DNA from: Neisseriaceae bacterium TC5R-5
GTDB taxonomy: Bacteria > Pseudomonadota > Gammaproteobacteria > Burkholderiales > Chromobacteriaceae
Length of the DNA stretch: 48,926 nucleotides
NCBI GenBank assembly: GCA_020830965.2
Contig: JACCFC020000025.1
Location: 1 to 48,926 of the forward strand
Reading direction: 5' to 3'
Below the pieces are notes generated by a model. The model was not told the origin of the DNA. It ran no database searches and saw only the letters and a list, made by a program, of their open reading frames with translations. Made by a program: the position numbers and the translations under genes. Each line of letters starts with the position of its first letter. Position 1 is the stretch's first letter. This document shows, piece by piece, positions 14,707-22,824 of this stretch.

Positions 14707-17264
14707 CAGTACGCTCTCCGTGCTTGTTGCTCGACTACCCGCTTAATCAACTGCTCCAGCTCATGCAAAGAGAGCTTTAACGCGGCGGATAGCTCACTTT
14801 TAATGCTTTCCGGTGCGCCTGCTGGTAAATGAATAACGGGGTTAAAGTGCACCGCCACACCGGCGGCCAAGCCCGTTTTGCTGCTGCCATGCGTGCCAGC
14901 CGCGCCAGCGTGGGCAGCCTGAAGGCGTTGGGCGGCCGCAGCAGCGGCGGTCTGGGCGGCCATACTGGCAGCGGCTTTGGACGCCAGGCCGCTGGAGCGG
15001 CCAATACCCAGTGCGGTGCCTTGCGCAATATTGTCACCAAAACCCATAAAAACCCGCGATGGCGACTGGATGCCGAGGGAGTTGGCAAACCAGCTTTTGA
15101 TATCTTTACCAAAGCCCATCACTGCATCCTTGGCCGCGCCGATCTTGTTCTGGAGACCTTTCAGCAGGCCGCTAATTAGATTAGCGCCGAAATCGGTAAA
15201 GGTTTTTGGCATACTGACCCCGAACCACTTCATCACCCCGGCAAAAGCCCGGTAAAACAGCCCAAGCGGCGACCAGTTAATAATCAGTTTGATCACGCTA
15301 CCGATGCCACCAGCAAAAGCCGTTTTAACTTCGCTCCACAAGCCGCCAAAGAAGCGTTTAATCGGTGACCAGTAACAGTAGATCAGGTAAGCGCCGATAG
15401 CGATGCCGGTAATGGCCAGCCCTAGCGGATTCATCAGCAAGGCGCGGCCCAGCCATAGCACAGTCCGGCCAGCCAGGCGCAGGCCGGAAATCAATTGACC
15501 ACCTAATAGTCTGCTCAAGAACCAGACGCCACGCCCAGCCAGCACCAGCGGCGAACCAAAGGCCATGGCCATGCCTCGGCCAAAGAGTAGCAGGAAGCGT
15601 CCGGCTCTCAGCAGCCCGCCACCAACCGCGCGTAAGCCGGATACCAGCGGGGCAAAACGCCCGGCCAACCATAGCCCACGTAAGGTCATCCATCTAGCCG
15701 ATACCAGGTGGATCGCGGTACGTACTGCCGTAAACGGTGACAGCAACAGATTAAGGCCGTAGCGCAGGCCGATAAAAGCCAGCTTGCCCGCCAGCAAACC
15801 GCCAGCCAGCCCGATGACGCCCTTGATTAAACCGGGGTGGGCCTTGGCCCATTCGCCAAAGGCTTTGATGCCGGGTCTGACTTCGGTCATCAGATCGTTT
15901 AAAGGTGGCAGCAGCACATCGCCAATCGTCAGGCCAATATCCATCAGGCCAATTTTGAACGCTTTAAACTGCTCGGAAGCGCCCTCCATACGTTTCTGAA
16001 AGTCGCTATCCAACAGATTTTTGTTTTCAGCTTCCAGCGCCCCATCTTTGATGCTTTTCATTTCGCCAGAGTTGGCAATGGCTGGACGAATAAACGACAT
16101 GGCCTGCATGTCCTGGAACAACTCGCCCAGTTTGTAGGCGCTGGCTAGGCGCTGTAAGGCAGCTTCGCGTTCTTTGTCATCTTTGATGGCCATCGCTTGC
16201 TGAAACTTTCCGGCAGCAGCGGGGCCTTTGCTTTGCATATAGTCGGTGATGATGGCCAGCATGGATTGCATTGGTGTCAAACCTTGGGCGCGCAGGTTCA
16301 TCATACTGGCCTGCAAATCAATACCGGCTTTAGCAAAGTCTTTTAAGGTATCGGGTGAGGTAATTTTTTGCAGGAAGTTTTTGAAGTTATTGGCGGCCTC
16401 ATCATTGCTACCGGCCCCCTTACGGGCAATCTGCAAAGCAGCGCCAATTTCCGCCACGGCTTCCTTGCCGGTGATGCCCAGTGCCTGAAACGCTGGCGAT
16501 AAGGCCGGCAGCCATTTGGCCATATCGCGGATTTCAAACTGGCCACGCTTGCCGGCATAGGCCAGCATATTCAGCGCGCCCTCAAAGCCGGCCACGCCGA
16601 CTTTAAGGTTGTCGTTCAGCGCGATGGCCACGCTACCCAGATCGTCCATGCTGGCGCGGGTGGCGGTGGCCGCTTTGGCCATGATGGGGGCGTAGTTTTC
16701 CAGCGCTTTGGCATCCTGGATGCCGCCGGCCACCAGCACACCGGTACCGCGCGCAATCTCGGCCTGTGTCTGATTCCACTGTAGCGCCGCTGCACGGATG
16801 GTTGAGCCAAGTCGGGCTTCTTCGGCCACGCTGAATTCGCCGGTGATGGCGGTATCGCGCATCTGGTCCTGAAAGCCCGCTGCCAGCCGTACCGACTGCA
16901 CCACTGGCACCGCCAAAGCAAGGGTGGTGCCTACCGTTTCCATCGCCTGGCCCCGTAAGTCGGCACGAGCCGACCTCAGCGCCTCGCCGCGGGCCATGCT
17001 GGCGGTCAGCCTTTCCTGACGCAGCCGGAGCTGCTCAAGGGTTTGGCCCAGCCGTTCATACTGGCGGCGTAGCTCTCCTACATTTCGTGTGGGGTGGGCC
17101 ATGGCCCGCGCCATCACCTCGCCCAGCCGTTGATGCCGGACACGTAATTGGTCAGCGACCTGGCCCAGTTGCACCGAAGTACTGCGGGCGCCAGCAAACG
17201 CCGTTCTAAACGTGCTGGCCAGCGCCGCCCCGATTTTGACCCCTACCAGCAGTTCTCTGGCCAT
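14706..17264 (-). CDS. tail tape measure protein
   Basis: An 852-residue protein with an N-terminal basic coiled-coil region (LRVRHQRLGEVMARAMAHP; QLRLRQERLTASMARGEAL). A TP901-type tape-measure core follows around 170-330 (GISGKE-like LGITGKEAVAEIGAALQIA). Several hydrophobic segments lie between 480 and 640, then a Gly/Ala-rich end. It sets tail length and forms part of the DNA channel. It follows the frameshifting chaperone pair, the normal position. Confidence 0.93.
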   Translation of the reverse strand: MARELLVGVKIGAALASTFRTAFAGARSTSVQLGQVADQLRVRHQRLGEVMARAMAHPTRNVGELRRQYERLGQTLEQLRLRQERLTASMARGEALRSARADLRGQAMETVGTTLALAVPVVQSVRLAAGFQDQMRDTAITGEFSVAEEARLGSTIRAAALQWNQTQAEIARGTGVLVAGGIQDAKALENYAPIMAKAATATRASMDDLGSVAIALNDNLKVGVAGFEGALNMLAYAGKRGQFEIRDMAKWLPALSPAFQALGITGKEAVAEIGAALQIARKGAGSNDEAANNFKNFLQKITSPDTLKDFAKAGIDLQASMMNLRAQGLTPMQSMLAIITDYMQSKGPAAAGKFQQAMAIKDDKEREAALQRLASAYKLGELFQDMQAMSFIRPAIANSGEMKSIKDGALEAENKNLLDSDFQKRMEGASEQFKAFKIGLMDIGLTIGDVLLPPLNDLMTEVRPGIKAFGEWAKAHPGLIKGVIGLAGGLLAGKLAFIGLRYGLNLLLSPFTAVRTAIHLVSARWMTLRGLWLAGRFAPLVSGLRAVGGGLLRAGRFLLLFGRGMAMAFGSPLVLAGRGVWFLSRLLGGQLISGLRLAGRTVLWLGRALLMNPLGLAITGIAIGAYLIYCYWSPIKRFFGGLWSEVKTAFAGGIGSVIKLIINWSPLGLFYRAFAGVMKWFGVSMPKTFTDFGANLISGLLKGLQNKIGAAKDAVMGFGKDIKSWFANSLGIQSPSRVFMGFGDNIAQGTALGIGRSSGLASKAAASMAAQTAAAAAAQRLQAAHAGAAGTHGSSKTGLAAGVAVHFNPVIHLPAGAPESIKSELSAALKLSLHELEQLIKRVVEQQARRAY

Positions 17265-17307
17265 AGCGACCTTTTTCCATTCTTCAAACAGGTTTTAAAA
17301 ATACGCC

Positions 17308-17517
17308 TCAGCTTTCGTTGCGCCGCTTCAGCTCGCGCTCGGTCTCATCAATCCAGAACCAATAGTCTTCCATGTTCAGGCTGTCGATTTCCGAGGGCTG
17401 CATACGTAGCACCAGCAGCAAAGACGCATCCAGGCGCTTAAGATCAGCCTCCGCCGTCAACCATGGCGCGAAAGGTTTCGGCCACCGTCTTGCTGTCGGC
17501 AATGTCGAGTTGGTCAA
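17308..17517 (-). CDS. tail assembly chaperone, downstream frame (frameshift product)
   Basis: An open frame ending DYWFWIDETERELKRRNES, typical of the GpE+E'-like second half of tail assembly chaperones. Only the part after about 17450 (AEADLKRLDASLLLVLRMQP onward) is likely to be used. It is reached by ribosomal frameshifting from the upstream frame rather than from an independent start. Relative to that frame it is +1, equivalent to -2; Mu uses a -2 shift at this locus. The region GGCGGAGGC just before the upstream stop is a plausible slip site but not proven. Confidence 0.75.
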   Translation of the reverse strand: MTNSTLPTARRWPKPFAPWLTAEADLKRLDASLLLVLRMQPSEIDSLNMEDYWFWIDETERELKRRNES

Positions 17518-17692
17518 CGTCTTCCAAGGTGAGGCCAGTCATGCGGGCAAATAGAAAATCCTCCTGCTCGGCATCATCTTTGCTGTGATGATGCGCCGCT
17601 TTGAGGTCGGCGCGCTTCAGGCGCTGGATGGGCAGGCTGTCGATTTTTACGCCAGCCGCATTGGTAAACGGGTATTGCAGTTTGATAGTCAT
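17444..17692 (-). CDS. tail assembly chaperone, upstream frame (Mu gp41-like)
   Basis: An 82-residue protein of the Mu gp41/tail assembly chaperone family. Family features include the N-terminal KLQYPFTNAAGVKIDSLPI, then IQRLKRADLKAAH and FLFARMTGLTLEDVDQLDIA. It binds the tape measure before tube polymerisation. The frame ends in Gly-Gly-Gly at 17444, inside the overlap with the second frame. A terminator-like hairpin and the toxin-immunity pair lie upstream, between this gene and the tube gene. Confidence 0.85.
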   Translation of the reverse strand: MTIKLQYPFTNAAGVKIDSLPIQRLKRADLKAAHHHSKDDAEQEDFLFARMTGLTLEDVDQLDIADSKTVAETFRAMVDGGG

Positions 17693-17809
17693 GCGGGTAC
17701 TCCTTGCGCTTGATGTTGAGTGGGTCTAGCTGCAGGAGATTGTGCGGGAAAAGCGGTGGGAATGCCGTTAAACGGCTTTAACAAATGCTGGGGTGGTGCG
17801 GGGGAAAAC

Positions 17810-17832
17810 CCAAGGACCTGACTGGCCCTTGG
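17810..17832 (-). terminator. hairpin terminator after the immunity gene
   Basis: A 9-bp stem with one mismatch (CCAAGGACC / GGCCCTTGG) and loop TGACT, just past the immunity stop. On the minus strand it is followed by GTTTTCCCCC. It closes the toxin-immunity unit on its downstream side. Confidence 0.6.
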
Positions 17833-17843
17833 TCTGCTGCGGC

Positions 17844-18191
17844 TTACTTTGCCAGCAGGGTTTTTAGGTACTCAAAGAAGGAAGCAGTGGTGTAGCCCCA
17901 AAGTTCAGGGCCGAAATTAAAGCCGTATAATTCTTCAAAATGCTCATCCAAATCGTTAGGGTGTCTACTGATAAAATCATCAACTTCTTGAATGGCTGCT
18001 TTGCTGGTTTCTGCTGTCAGCTCTCTGCTTTTGTAGCAGGCAATAATCTCCTCAAGAGTATTCCCCGACAGATCATAATCCTGCATCAGATAAGCACCAA
18101 ATAGCAGATATAAATAGGGGTAGAGTGCCTCGCTGTCTTTGTATGGGTTCGGCGGTTTAACTCGAAAAAATTGGTTTTTGGCTTGCTTCAT
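17844..18191 (-). CDS. CdiI-like immunity protein
   Basis: A 115-residue acidic protein resembling the CdiI_2 class of contact-dependent inhibition immunity proteins: YPYLYLLFGAYLMQDYDLSG, then EEIIACYKSRE and ELYGFNFGPELWGY. It has no signal peptide and should act in the cytoplasm by binding the toxin encoded nine bases upstream. Immunity genes directly downstream of their toxin are the rule in polymorphic toxin systems. Flanking terminators mark it as part of an inserted two-gene cassette in the tail operon. Confidence 0.78.
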   Translation of the reverse strand: MKQAKNQFFRVKPPNPYKDSEALYPYLYLLFGAYLMQDYDLSGNTLEEIIACYKSRELTAETSKAAIQEVDDFISRHPNDLDEHFEELYGFNFGPELWGYTTASFFEYLKTLLAK

Positions 18192-18200
18192 CTTTCACCT

Positions 18201-19022
18201 TTAAATAGCTGGATAGGCAGTTAAAACATAATAAGGGACGCCATTGCGTTTTACACATTCCAGCATGACAAATACTTTAGTCATTGGCGTTAGTTTTCCT
18301 GTCCTGCGCACCACACCATGCCCCAACACGCTACCTAAATCTTCATTTAAAGGTAAACGGCTCCCTAGAGAAGCGTTCTTCGCCCAGGCATTAATCCTTG
18401 TGGCATTCCGAGCCAACACTTGCGAGACAGCCGACTCAGCTGCCTGAAGATGATAAAAAGACGACGCGGCTTTTAGGTTCGGCTCAGCTACCAATCTAGC
18501 CCTTAGCTGTTTCTCGGTTCTATTAATGTGTCTGGCTAAAGTATGCCCACCCATCGCCTCATGTTCCAGCAGGCTAATCCGCCCCCCGATCACGCTAGCA
18601 ACGCGGGCGGCTTTAATCATGCCCGCCAGCCCAATCGGCACCGCCATTTCAACGGATAAGCCGATATTACTGGCCTGGCTGGGGTCAACTTTCATCGTCT
18701 CCGCCAGCTTGGTCACGCCTTGCTGGGTTAGTGTCGCCGAATCCTGACCAGTCCAGACTTTACGCGCACCGGTCGCCGCCATATCGGCGCCATGGGCACC
18801 AAACACCACACAGCCGGCTTTGCTCAGACCCGTTGGTTCCGGGGCGACACAGAGCGCGCCAGCACCGACCAGCTCCAGCACGCCACCAGCCAGTTCCAGC
18901 GAGCCCCAAAAGCGGTTACTGAGCATTTCGCCTCGGCTGATGGTTTGGCGGGAAAGGGCCGCCGCCAGTTGTGGCGCGCTAAAGATAATACGGATGCCAT
19001 CGTTCTCGTTGGCTTGGCTCAT
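18201..19022 (-). CDS. RNase A-like (CdiA-CT type) toxin
   Basis: A 273-residue protein; the start at 19022 (MSQANENDG) has AAGGA eight bases upstream and is preferred over the ATG at 19091, which overlaps the promoter. The first 140 residues are Gly/Ala-rich and partly hydrophobic (GGVLELVGAGALCVAPEP; IGLSVEMAVPIGLAGMIKAA), like pretoxin or translocation regions. The C-terminal 110 residues match bacterial RNase A-like toxins. A His in ARHINR and an Arg 11 residues later are followed 103 residues after the His by Thr-x-Tyr in VLTAYPAI, fitting the His/Arg/Thr/Tyr set I recall for the Yersinia kristensenii CdiA toxin. Substrate is predicted to be RNA. There is no classical signal peptide; delivery by the tail or a host secretion system is a guess. 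Confidence 0.8.
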   Translation of the reverse strand: MSQANENDGIRIIFSAPQLAAALSRQTISRGEMLSNRFWGSLELAGGVLELVGAGALCVAPEPTGLSKAGCVVFGAHGADMAATGARKVWTGQDSATLTQQGVTKLAETMKVDPSQASNIGLSVEMAVPIGLAGMIKAARVASVIGGRISLLEHEAMGGHTLARHINRTEKQLRARLVAEPNLKAASSFYHLQAAESAVSQVLARNATRINAWAKNASLGSRLPLNEDLGSVLGHGVVRRTGKLTPMTKVFVMLECVKRNGVPYYVLTAYPAI

Positions 19023-19061
19023 TGCAGGTTTCCTTGTATCCGTTAAAGGGAAGTGGCCGCT

Positions 19062-19091
19062 AGCATCCGTTAGCCCGTTTGTGGCTGTCAA
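19062..19091 (-). promoter_or_regulatory. candidate promoter of the toxin-immunity cassette
   Basis: A consensus -35 TTGACA (19086-19091 on the minus strand) and a weak -10 GATGCT (19062-19067) are 18 bases apart. It sits between the tube-gene terminator and the toxin start, giving the cassette independent expression from the late operon. Confidence 0.5.
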
Positions 19092-19101
19092 GAGGGCAAA
19101 T

Positions 19102-19127
19102 AAAAAAGGGCCACCGAGAAGTGGCCC
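19102..19127 (-). terminator. rho-independent terminator after the tail tube gene
   Basis: On the minus strand, GGGCCAC - 6-base loop - GTGGCCC is followed by six T residues: a textbook intrinsic terminator. It would stop late transcription between tube and chaperone genes unless it is read through, so the tape-measure half of the tail operon may need antitermination or another promoter. Confidence 0.85.
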
Positions 19128-19164
19128 ATAACGGGGTACAGCCTATAGCATGTAGGCGTGCGGC

Positions 19165-19686
19165 TCAGCCACCGATATTGCTGCGGTAAGTGGCCAGCAC
19201 ATCCTCGCCGCCTACCCTAAAAATATTTGCCAGGTAATCCAGTTCCAGCACCTCTTCACCATCGACAACCTGCTTGATATAGGTCGCCGAGAAGCTGGCG
19301 CTGAATTCGGCATTGTCCAGCGGTTTGAAGGTACCTAGTGGATTTTTTTTAAACATCACCGTCAGAAAGGTGACCAGGCTGACTTCTTGAATCCGTCCTT
19401 GTGCGCCATAGGTTTCAATATTGGAACGGCACTGTAGCTGGGCAGATTTAAAGGGGTTGGCCATTAGCCTGGCGACATCCTTGTAGAAAGAGTTCCACTT
19501 AATCTCGCCTTCCAACTTTTCAAAACCTGCCGGCAGCTCGATCTTGCCCACCATGCCCAGTGCCTTGTGCTCCTGCATGATGGCGGTGATATCGGGTAAT
19601 TTGATCTCTTCCGCCCTGCCCAGTAAGGAGTTGCCATTTAAATAAACGTTAGCATTGGTGATCCGGTTCACTTCTATCTTGCCCAT
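19165..19686 (-). CDS. major tail tube protein
   Basis: A 173-residue contractile-tail tube protein (P2 FII-like/Mu gpM-like): MGKIEVNRITNANVYLNGNS at the start, the block LPDITAIMQEHKALGMVGKI, and a C-terminal LDYLANIFRVGGEDV. It lies two bases downstream of the sheath gene, the standard order. It polymerises inside the sheath. Confidence 0.9.
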   Translation of the reverse strand: MGKIEVNRITNANVYLNGNSLLGRAEEIKLPDITAIMQEHKALGMVGKIELPAGFEKLEGEIKWNSFYKDVARLMANPFKSAQLQCRSNIETYGAQGRIQEVSLVTFLTVMFKKNPLGTFKPLDNAEFSASFSATYIKQVVDGEEVLELDYLANIFRVGGEDVLATYRSNIGG

Positions 19687-19688
19687 AA

Positions 19689-21122
19689 TCAGCTCCCTCC
19701 CTTCAGTGTTAACAGGTATTCCGAGGTGATTTCGGTTTCAAAGCTCAGCCTCTCCAGTGGTGGCGGTGCGGTGTACTTATAGCTGATCAGCAGGTGGCCA
19801 TTGGCTAGCTCAGTTTCTTCGTTACGTGTTGGATCAAACCAGGCTTTAAAGCCCAGCAGCGCGCCATCCCCTATCAACTTGCGGCCATAGCCATTGACCG
19901 ACTCCACTAGCGCATCAATCAATGCCTGACTAATGGGCATGTCGATATATTGCAGGCTGAAATAACGGATAGATTCGTTCAGCATGTCACCGGTACGGCG
20001 CACATTTTCAAAGTTGCGCATGTGGCTGACGGTGGGCCAGGCGGCGCTACGATTGCCCCATAAACGGAAGCCGGAGCCGTAGCTGCTGAATACCGTGGTG
20101 ATTCCCTGCTCATTGAGCAGATTTACTTCTGATTGTGGGTCATCAATCATTGCAGATAGCTGGCGCTCCACCCCGCTGACCCCGGCTAGTTCCTGGTTGG
20201 AGCTGGACCACCAGAAGCCCTTATCCAGATCGACCCGCGCCCGCAGGCCAGCCGCACGGGCAGACAGCGGTTCCAGGCGCTCAGCATTCAGCACCGGGTC
20301 GTACACTTTCACGTGCGGATAGCACAGGCGTACTCGGTCACTGGAAGTGTTGAAGTTAATCGTCCCTGCCGGGCCACGGCCTGCCAGCACCTGGGCAAAA
20401 GTGGTGCCAATCGGGGCATCAATATAGGCCATTGCGCCCAGTTGCTTGGCCATCGCATCCAGCTCGACCGCTACCGAACTCAAGGTACAGAAGCCGGGCG
20501 CGATCAGGATTTTGGCAAAAAAGCCAAAAATATTATAGGTATCCTTGAGTGCCTTGATACCAGTGCGAACTCCGGCGCTATTTACCGCGCCGATAATGTC
20601 GGTCGCGGTGACCTTGGTCGGGTCAGCATAGTCATAGCTGGCGGTGAGTGAGGCCGCACCGCCGGGAATCGTGCCGGTTTTAAGACGCAGAATCTCGCCG
20701 CTAAGTGGGTCTAGCGTGTAATCACTGCCGGCTGTATAGCTCTGGCTGCCATCGCTGCTTTTAAGCGTCAGCGCCTCGACGGCGCCATGTGCCAGCCTGG
20801 CGCGGCTGGTGCTGGCGTCCAGCACCAGTTCTTCACTGGCTACCGTGCTTTTGTGAATGGCGGGGTTCAGCACATTGATCACAACCACGGTACCCGCACC
20901 ATGGTCGTAAATGGCGTCCAGCGCTTGCGGCACGGTGAAGCCTGGCAGTGGCGAGCCGAAAGCGGCGGCGTCTTTCTCGGACAGGCAGAGCGTGGCCGTA
21001 TTGACCGGGCCACAAGGCGCGGTGCCAATCACCCCGATGACTGCCGATTTGACCGTGCGGACTGGGCGCGGGCCGCGTTCGACTTCCAGGGTTTCTACCC
21101 CGTGTAAATAATTGGCGCTCAT
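19689..21122 (-). CDS. tail sheath protein
   Basis: A 477-residue contractile sheath protein (P2 FI-like family). Recognisable parts are YLHGVETLEVERGPRPVRTV at the N-terminus, VKSAVIGVIGTAP, the central NLLNEQGITTVFSSYGSGFR-LWGNRS region and a C-terminal beta-rich segment. Length is slightly above P2 FI. Contraction drives tube penetration. Confidence 0.95.
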   Translation of the reverse strand: MSANYLHGVETLEVERGPRPVRTVKSAVIGVIGTAPCGPVNTATLCLSEKDAAAFGSPLPGFTVPQALDAIYDHGAGTVVVINVLNPAIHKSTVASEELVLDASTSRARLAHGAVEALTLKSSDGSQSYTAGSDYTLDPLSGEILRLKTGTIPGGAASLTASYDYADPTKVTATDIIGAVNSAGVRTGIKALKDTYNIFGFFAKILIAPGFCTLSSVAVELDAMAKQLGAMAYIDAPIGTTFAQVLAGRGPAGTINFNTSSDRVRLCYPHVKVYDPVLNAERLEPLSARAAGLRARVDLDKGFWWSSSNQELAGVSGVERQLSAMIDDPQSEVNLLNEQGITTVFSSYGSGFRLWGNRSAAWPTVSHMRNFENVRRTGDMLNESIRYFSLQYIDMPISQALIDALVESVNGYGRKLIGDGALLGFKAWFDPTRNEETELANGHLLISYKYTAPPPLERLSFETEITSEYLLTLKGGS

Positions 21123-21125
21123 GAT

Positions 21126-21362
21126 TTAAACCCCTTTACTGATAGTCGAAACGTCGCTGTCGCTAGCACGTGTCGATGCTTTAGCTGGTTTGTTCTGCCC
21201 CGGTAATAGCGTCAGGTGCCCCAAGGCCAGCAAGGTTTGCGTGTATTCGTGCTGCTCGGGTAAATCCACCTCTGCACCAGCATGCAGCATGATTTCGCGG
21301 GCGGTGTCGCCTTGCTGTAGCGTTACGCCGCTAGTCGGCCCGCTGTATCGATATCTGCTCAT
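21126..21362 (-). CDS. DUF2635 tail-operon protein (Mu gp38-like)
   Basis: A 78-residue DUF2635-type protein found just upstream of the sheath gene in Mu-like phages: GDTAREIMLHAGAEVDLPE and YTQTLLALGHLTLLPG. Its start overlaps the stop of the preceding gene by four bases. Function is not established; position suggests a tail or neck accessory protein. Confidence 0.75.
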   Translation of the reverse strand: MSRYRYSGPTSGVTLQQGDTAREIMLHAGAEVDLPEQHEYTQTLLALGHLTLLPGQNKPAKASTRASDSDVSTISKGV

Positions 21363-21823
21363 GTTTGTTCCTCGTAAGTTACGTCCGTCAGAGGGGTATC
21401 AGCGGCAATATCCGCCTCCTCTATCAGCATGGTCTCGGTGGTCAGGTCAATGGCGTATTGCCAGATGCCCGCCGATTCCCCTAAAAATTGATCGGATGCG
21501 GCCATCACCTTCTGGCAATCCGGTGGCCGCCAGCCCACTAGCGCCCGGCGTACCTCGTCGCTAATATCCACTGCGCCGCCCTTGCCATTGAGCTGACGCA
21601 GCAACACAGTGACGGCCAGCCTGATGGTGCGTGGCTGAGCGGCATAGAAAGTATCCACCGTGCGGGCAAACTGGCTGCCGGGGTAACTGACCAGCAGCGC
21701 GCCTTTAGGATGGTTCAAGCGGTAATCAGCGGGCCGGTCTGGAAAATACTCCACCGCCAGTTGCGGCAGCTTGGCCTTCAGGCGGGCCACCGTCGCATCA
21801 ATGATCTGTAAGGTGGTGGCCAT
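21359..21823 (-). CDS. Mu gp37-like neck/tail protein
   Basis: A 154-residue protein of the Gp37/Gp68 (DUF1834) type: TLQIIDATVARLKAKLPQLA, HPKGALLVSYPGSQF, then RRALVGWRPPDC. In Mu-like phages it follows the gp36-type protein and precedes DUF2635. It probably acts at the head-tail interface as tail completion protein. It overlaps the preceding gene by one base. Confidence 0.82.
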   Translation of the reverse strand: MATTLQIIDATVARLKAKLPQLAVEYFPDRPADYRLNHPKGALLVSYPGSQFARTVDTFYAAQPRTIRLAVTVLLRQLNGKGGAVDISDEVRRALVGWRPPDCQKVMAASDQFLGESAGIWQYAIDLTTETMLIEEADIAADTPLTDVTYEEQT

Positions 21824-22257
21824 CAGTAACGGTCCAGTAAGTCACGGTCAAACTGACGCCGGCTGGCTCTTGTCTTGACCTCACCCGGCTCCGGCGCAGT
21901 CTCACCGCTGGGCAGCCCGATAGTCAGTTTGGCATCCCGAATCGCCTCCAGCATTTGCAAAGCCGACTTGTAAGTACGGGTAACTGCATCCGGCAAATCT
22001 GCTCCTTCTGGCCGCCGGGCATACAGCCAGTGGCGTGCCAGATTGACCGTCATGTCCTTGATCACAGACGGCACCGGGTCAAGTGGCAAGTTGTAACGCC
22101 CACGCAAGTAGGCATCAACCAGTTCCTCCGCCTGGCGGACACCTTCAGCCACGACGGCAGGATTCATCGCGTCGGCTTCCGGGTCATCATTGGATAAGCT
22201 GATCAGCGTGTGCGACGGTATCGCCAGTTGCAGGTCGGCCAGCGAGCAGTAGCGCAT
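21823..22257 (-). CDS. Mu gp36-like (DUF1320) head-tail connector protein
   Basis: A 144-residue DUF1320 protein: MRYCSLADLQLAIPSHTLIS at the start, the core GVRQAEELVDAYLRGRYNLP, then VIKDMTVNLARHWLYARRPE. In Mu this family is a head-tail connector or adaptor. It lies between decoration-type and gp37-type genes as expected. Confidence 0.88.
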   Translation of the reverse strand: MRYCSLADLQLAIPSHTLISLSNDDPEADAMNPAVVAEGVRQAEELVDAYLRGRYNLPLDPVPSVIKDMTVNLARHWLYARRPEGADLPDAVTRTYKSALQMLEAIRDAKLTIGLPSGETAPEPGEVKTRASRRQFDRDLLDRY

Positions 22258-22258
22258 A

Positions 22259-22591
22259 TCAGATACCGCGCACGATGCGAATCAGTTCACCAGCCACACC
22301 GGCCGCATCCCAGGCAATGCCATTGATCGCGCCTGATGCTTTGGGTATGGCTTTACCACTGGCATCAGATTGCACCTCGGCGCCCGCCGCGATAGGGCCC
22401 CCGGCTTCGATCAGCATCACGCCTAATACATTGGCTGGCGCCATCTGGTCTTGGCCGGTATTCACTTCCACCACGCCTAGCGCTTTTGCGCCGGCAGCAC
22501 AAGGCTGGCCATCAAAGCCGACAAAGCGCTGGGCGGTCAGATCACTGGCGGCGACAATAGAAGTCGTCAGGATGACTTGTTGGGTCTTCAT
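22259..22591 (-). CDS. capsid decoration-like protein (DUF2190 type)
   Basis: A 110-residue beta-rich protein: TAQRFVGFDGQPCAAGAKAL, then VMLIEAGGPIAAGAEVQSD and DAAGVAGELIRIVRGI. This pattern matches DUF2190-like capsid cement or decoration proteins encoded beside the major head gene. A decoration role is inferred from family and position. Confidence 0.72.
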   Translation of the reverse strand: MKTQQVILTTSIVAASDLTAQRFVGFDGQPCAAGAKALGVVEVNTGQDQMAPANVLGVMLIEAGGPIAAGAEVQSDASGKAIPKASGAINGIAWDAAGVAGELIRIVRGI

Positions 22592-22824
22592 TTTTTGCTT
22601 CCTTTCCTAGTGGCGCTGTCCGCTGCTTCCTCTGCGCCGTTATCCGCGGCAGGCAGGTTGGCTGCTTTGGCCTCGCGGTGCGTTTCAGGCTGGATGCTTA
22701 TTGGCTTCAGCCACCGTTGCAGGCATTCGGCGCTGGCGGCGTCTAGTTCAATCTCCGCGCCTTCCGGATAATCCTGGCCATCATGCTTCAGCGTCATACC
22801 GGTCACTTGATAGGTTTGCTTCAT
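22588..22824 (-). CDS. small head-region protein of unknown function
   Basis: A 78-residue protein. The N-terminal half (TYQVTGMTLKHDGQDYPEGA) looks like a small beta-domain, and the C-terminal half is Ala/Lys/Glu-rich and probably disordered. It overlaps both neighbours by four bases, between the major capsid and decoration genes, so it is certainly part of the head operon. I cannot name the family securely. Confidence 0.6.
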   Translation of the reverse strand: MKQTYQVTGMTLKHDGQDYPEGAEIELDAASAECLQRWLKPISIQPETHREAKAANLPAADNGAEEAADSATRKGSKK

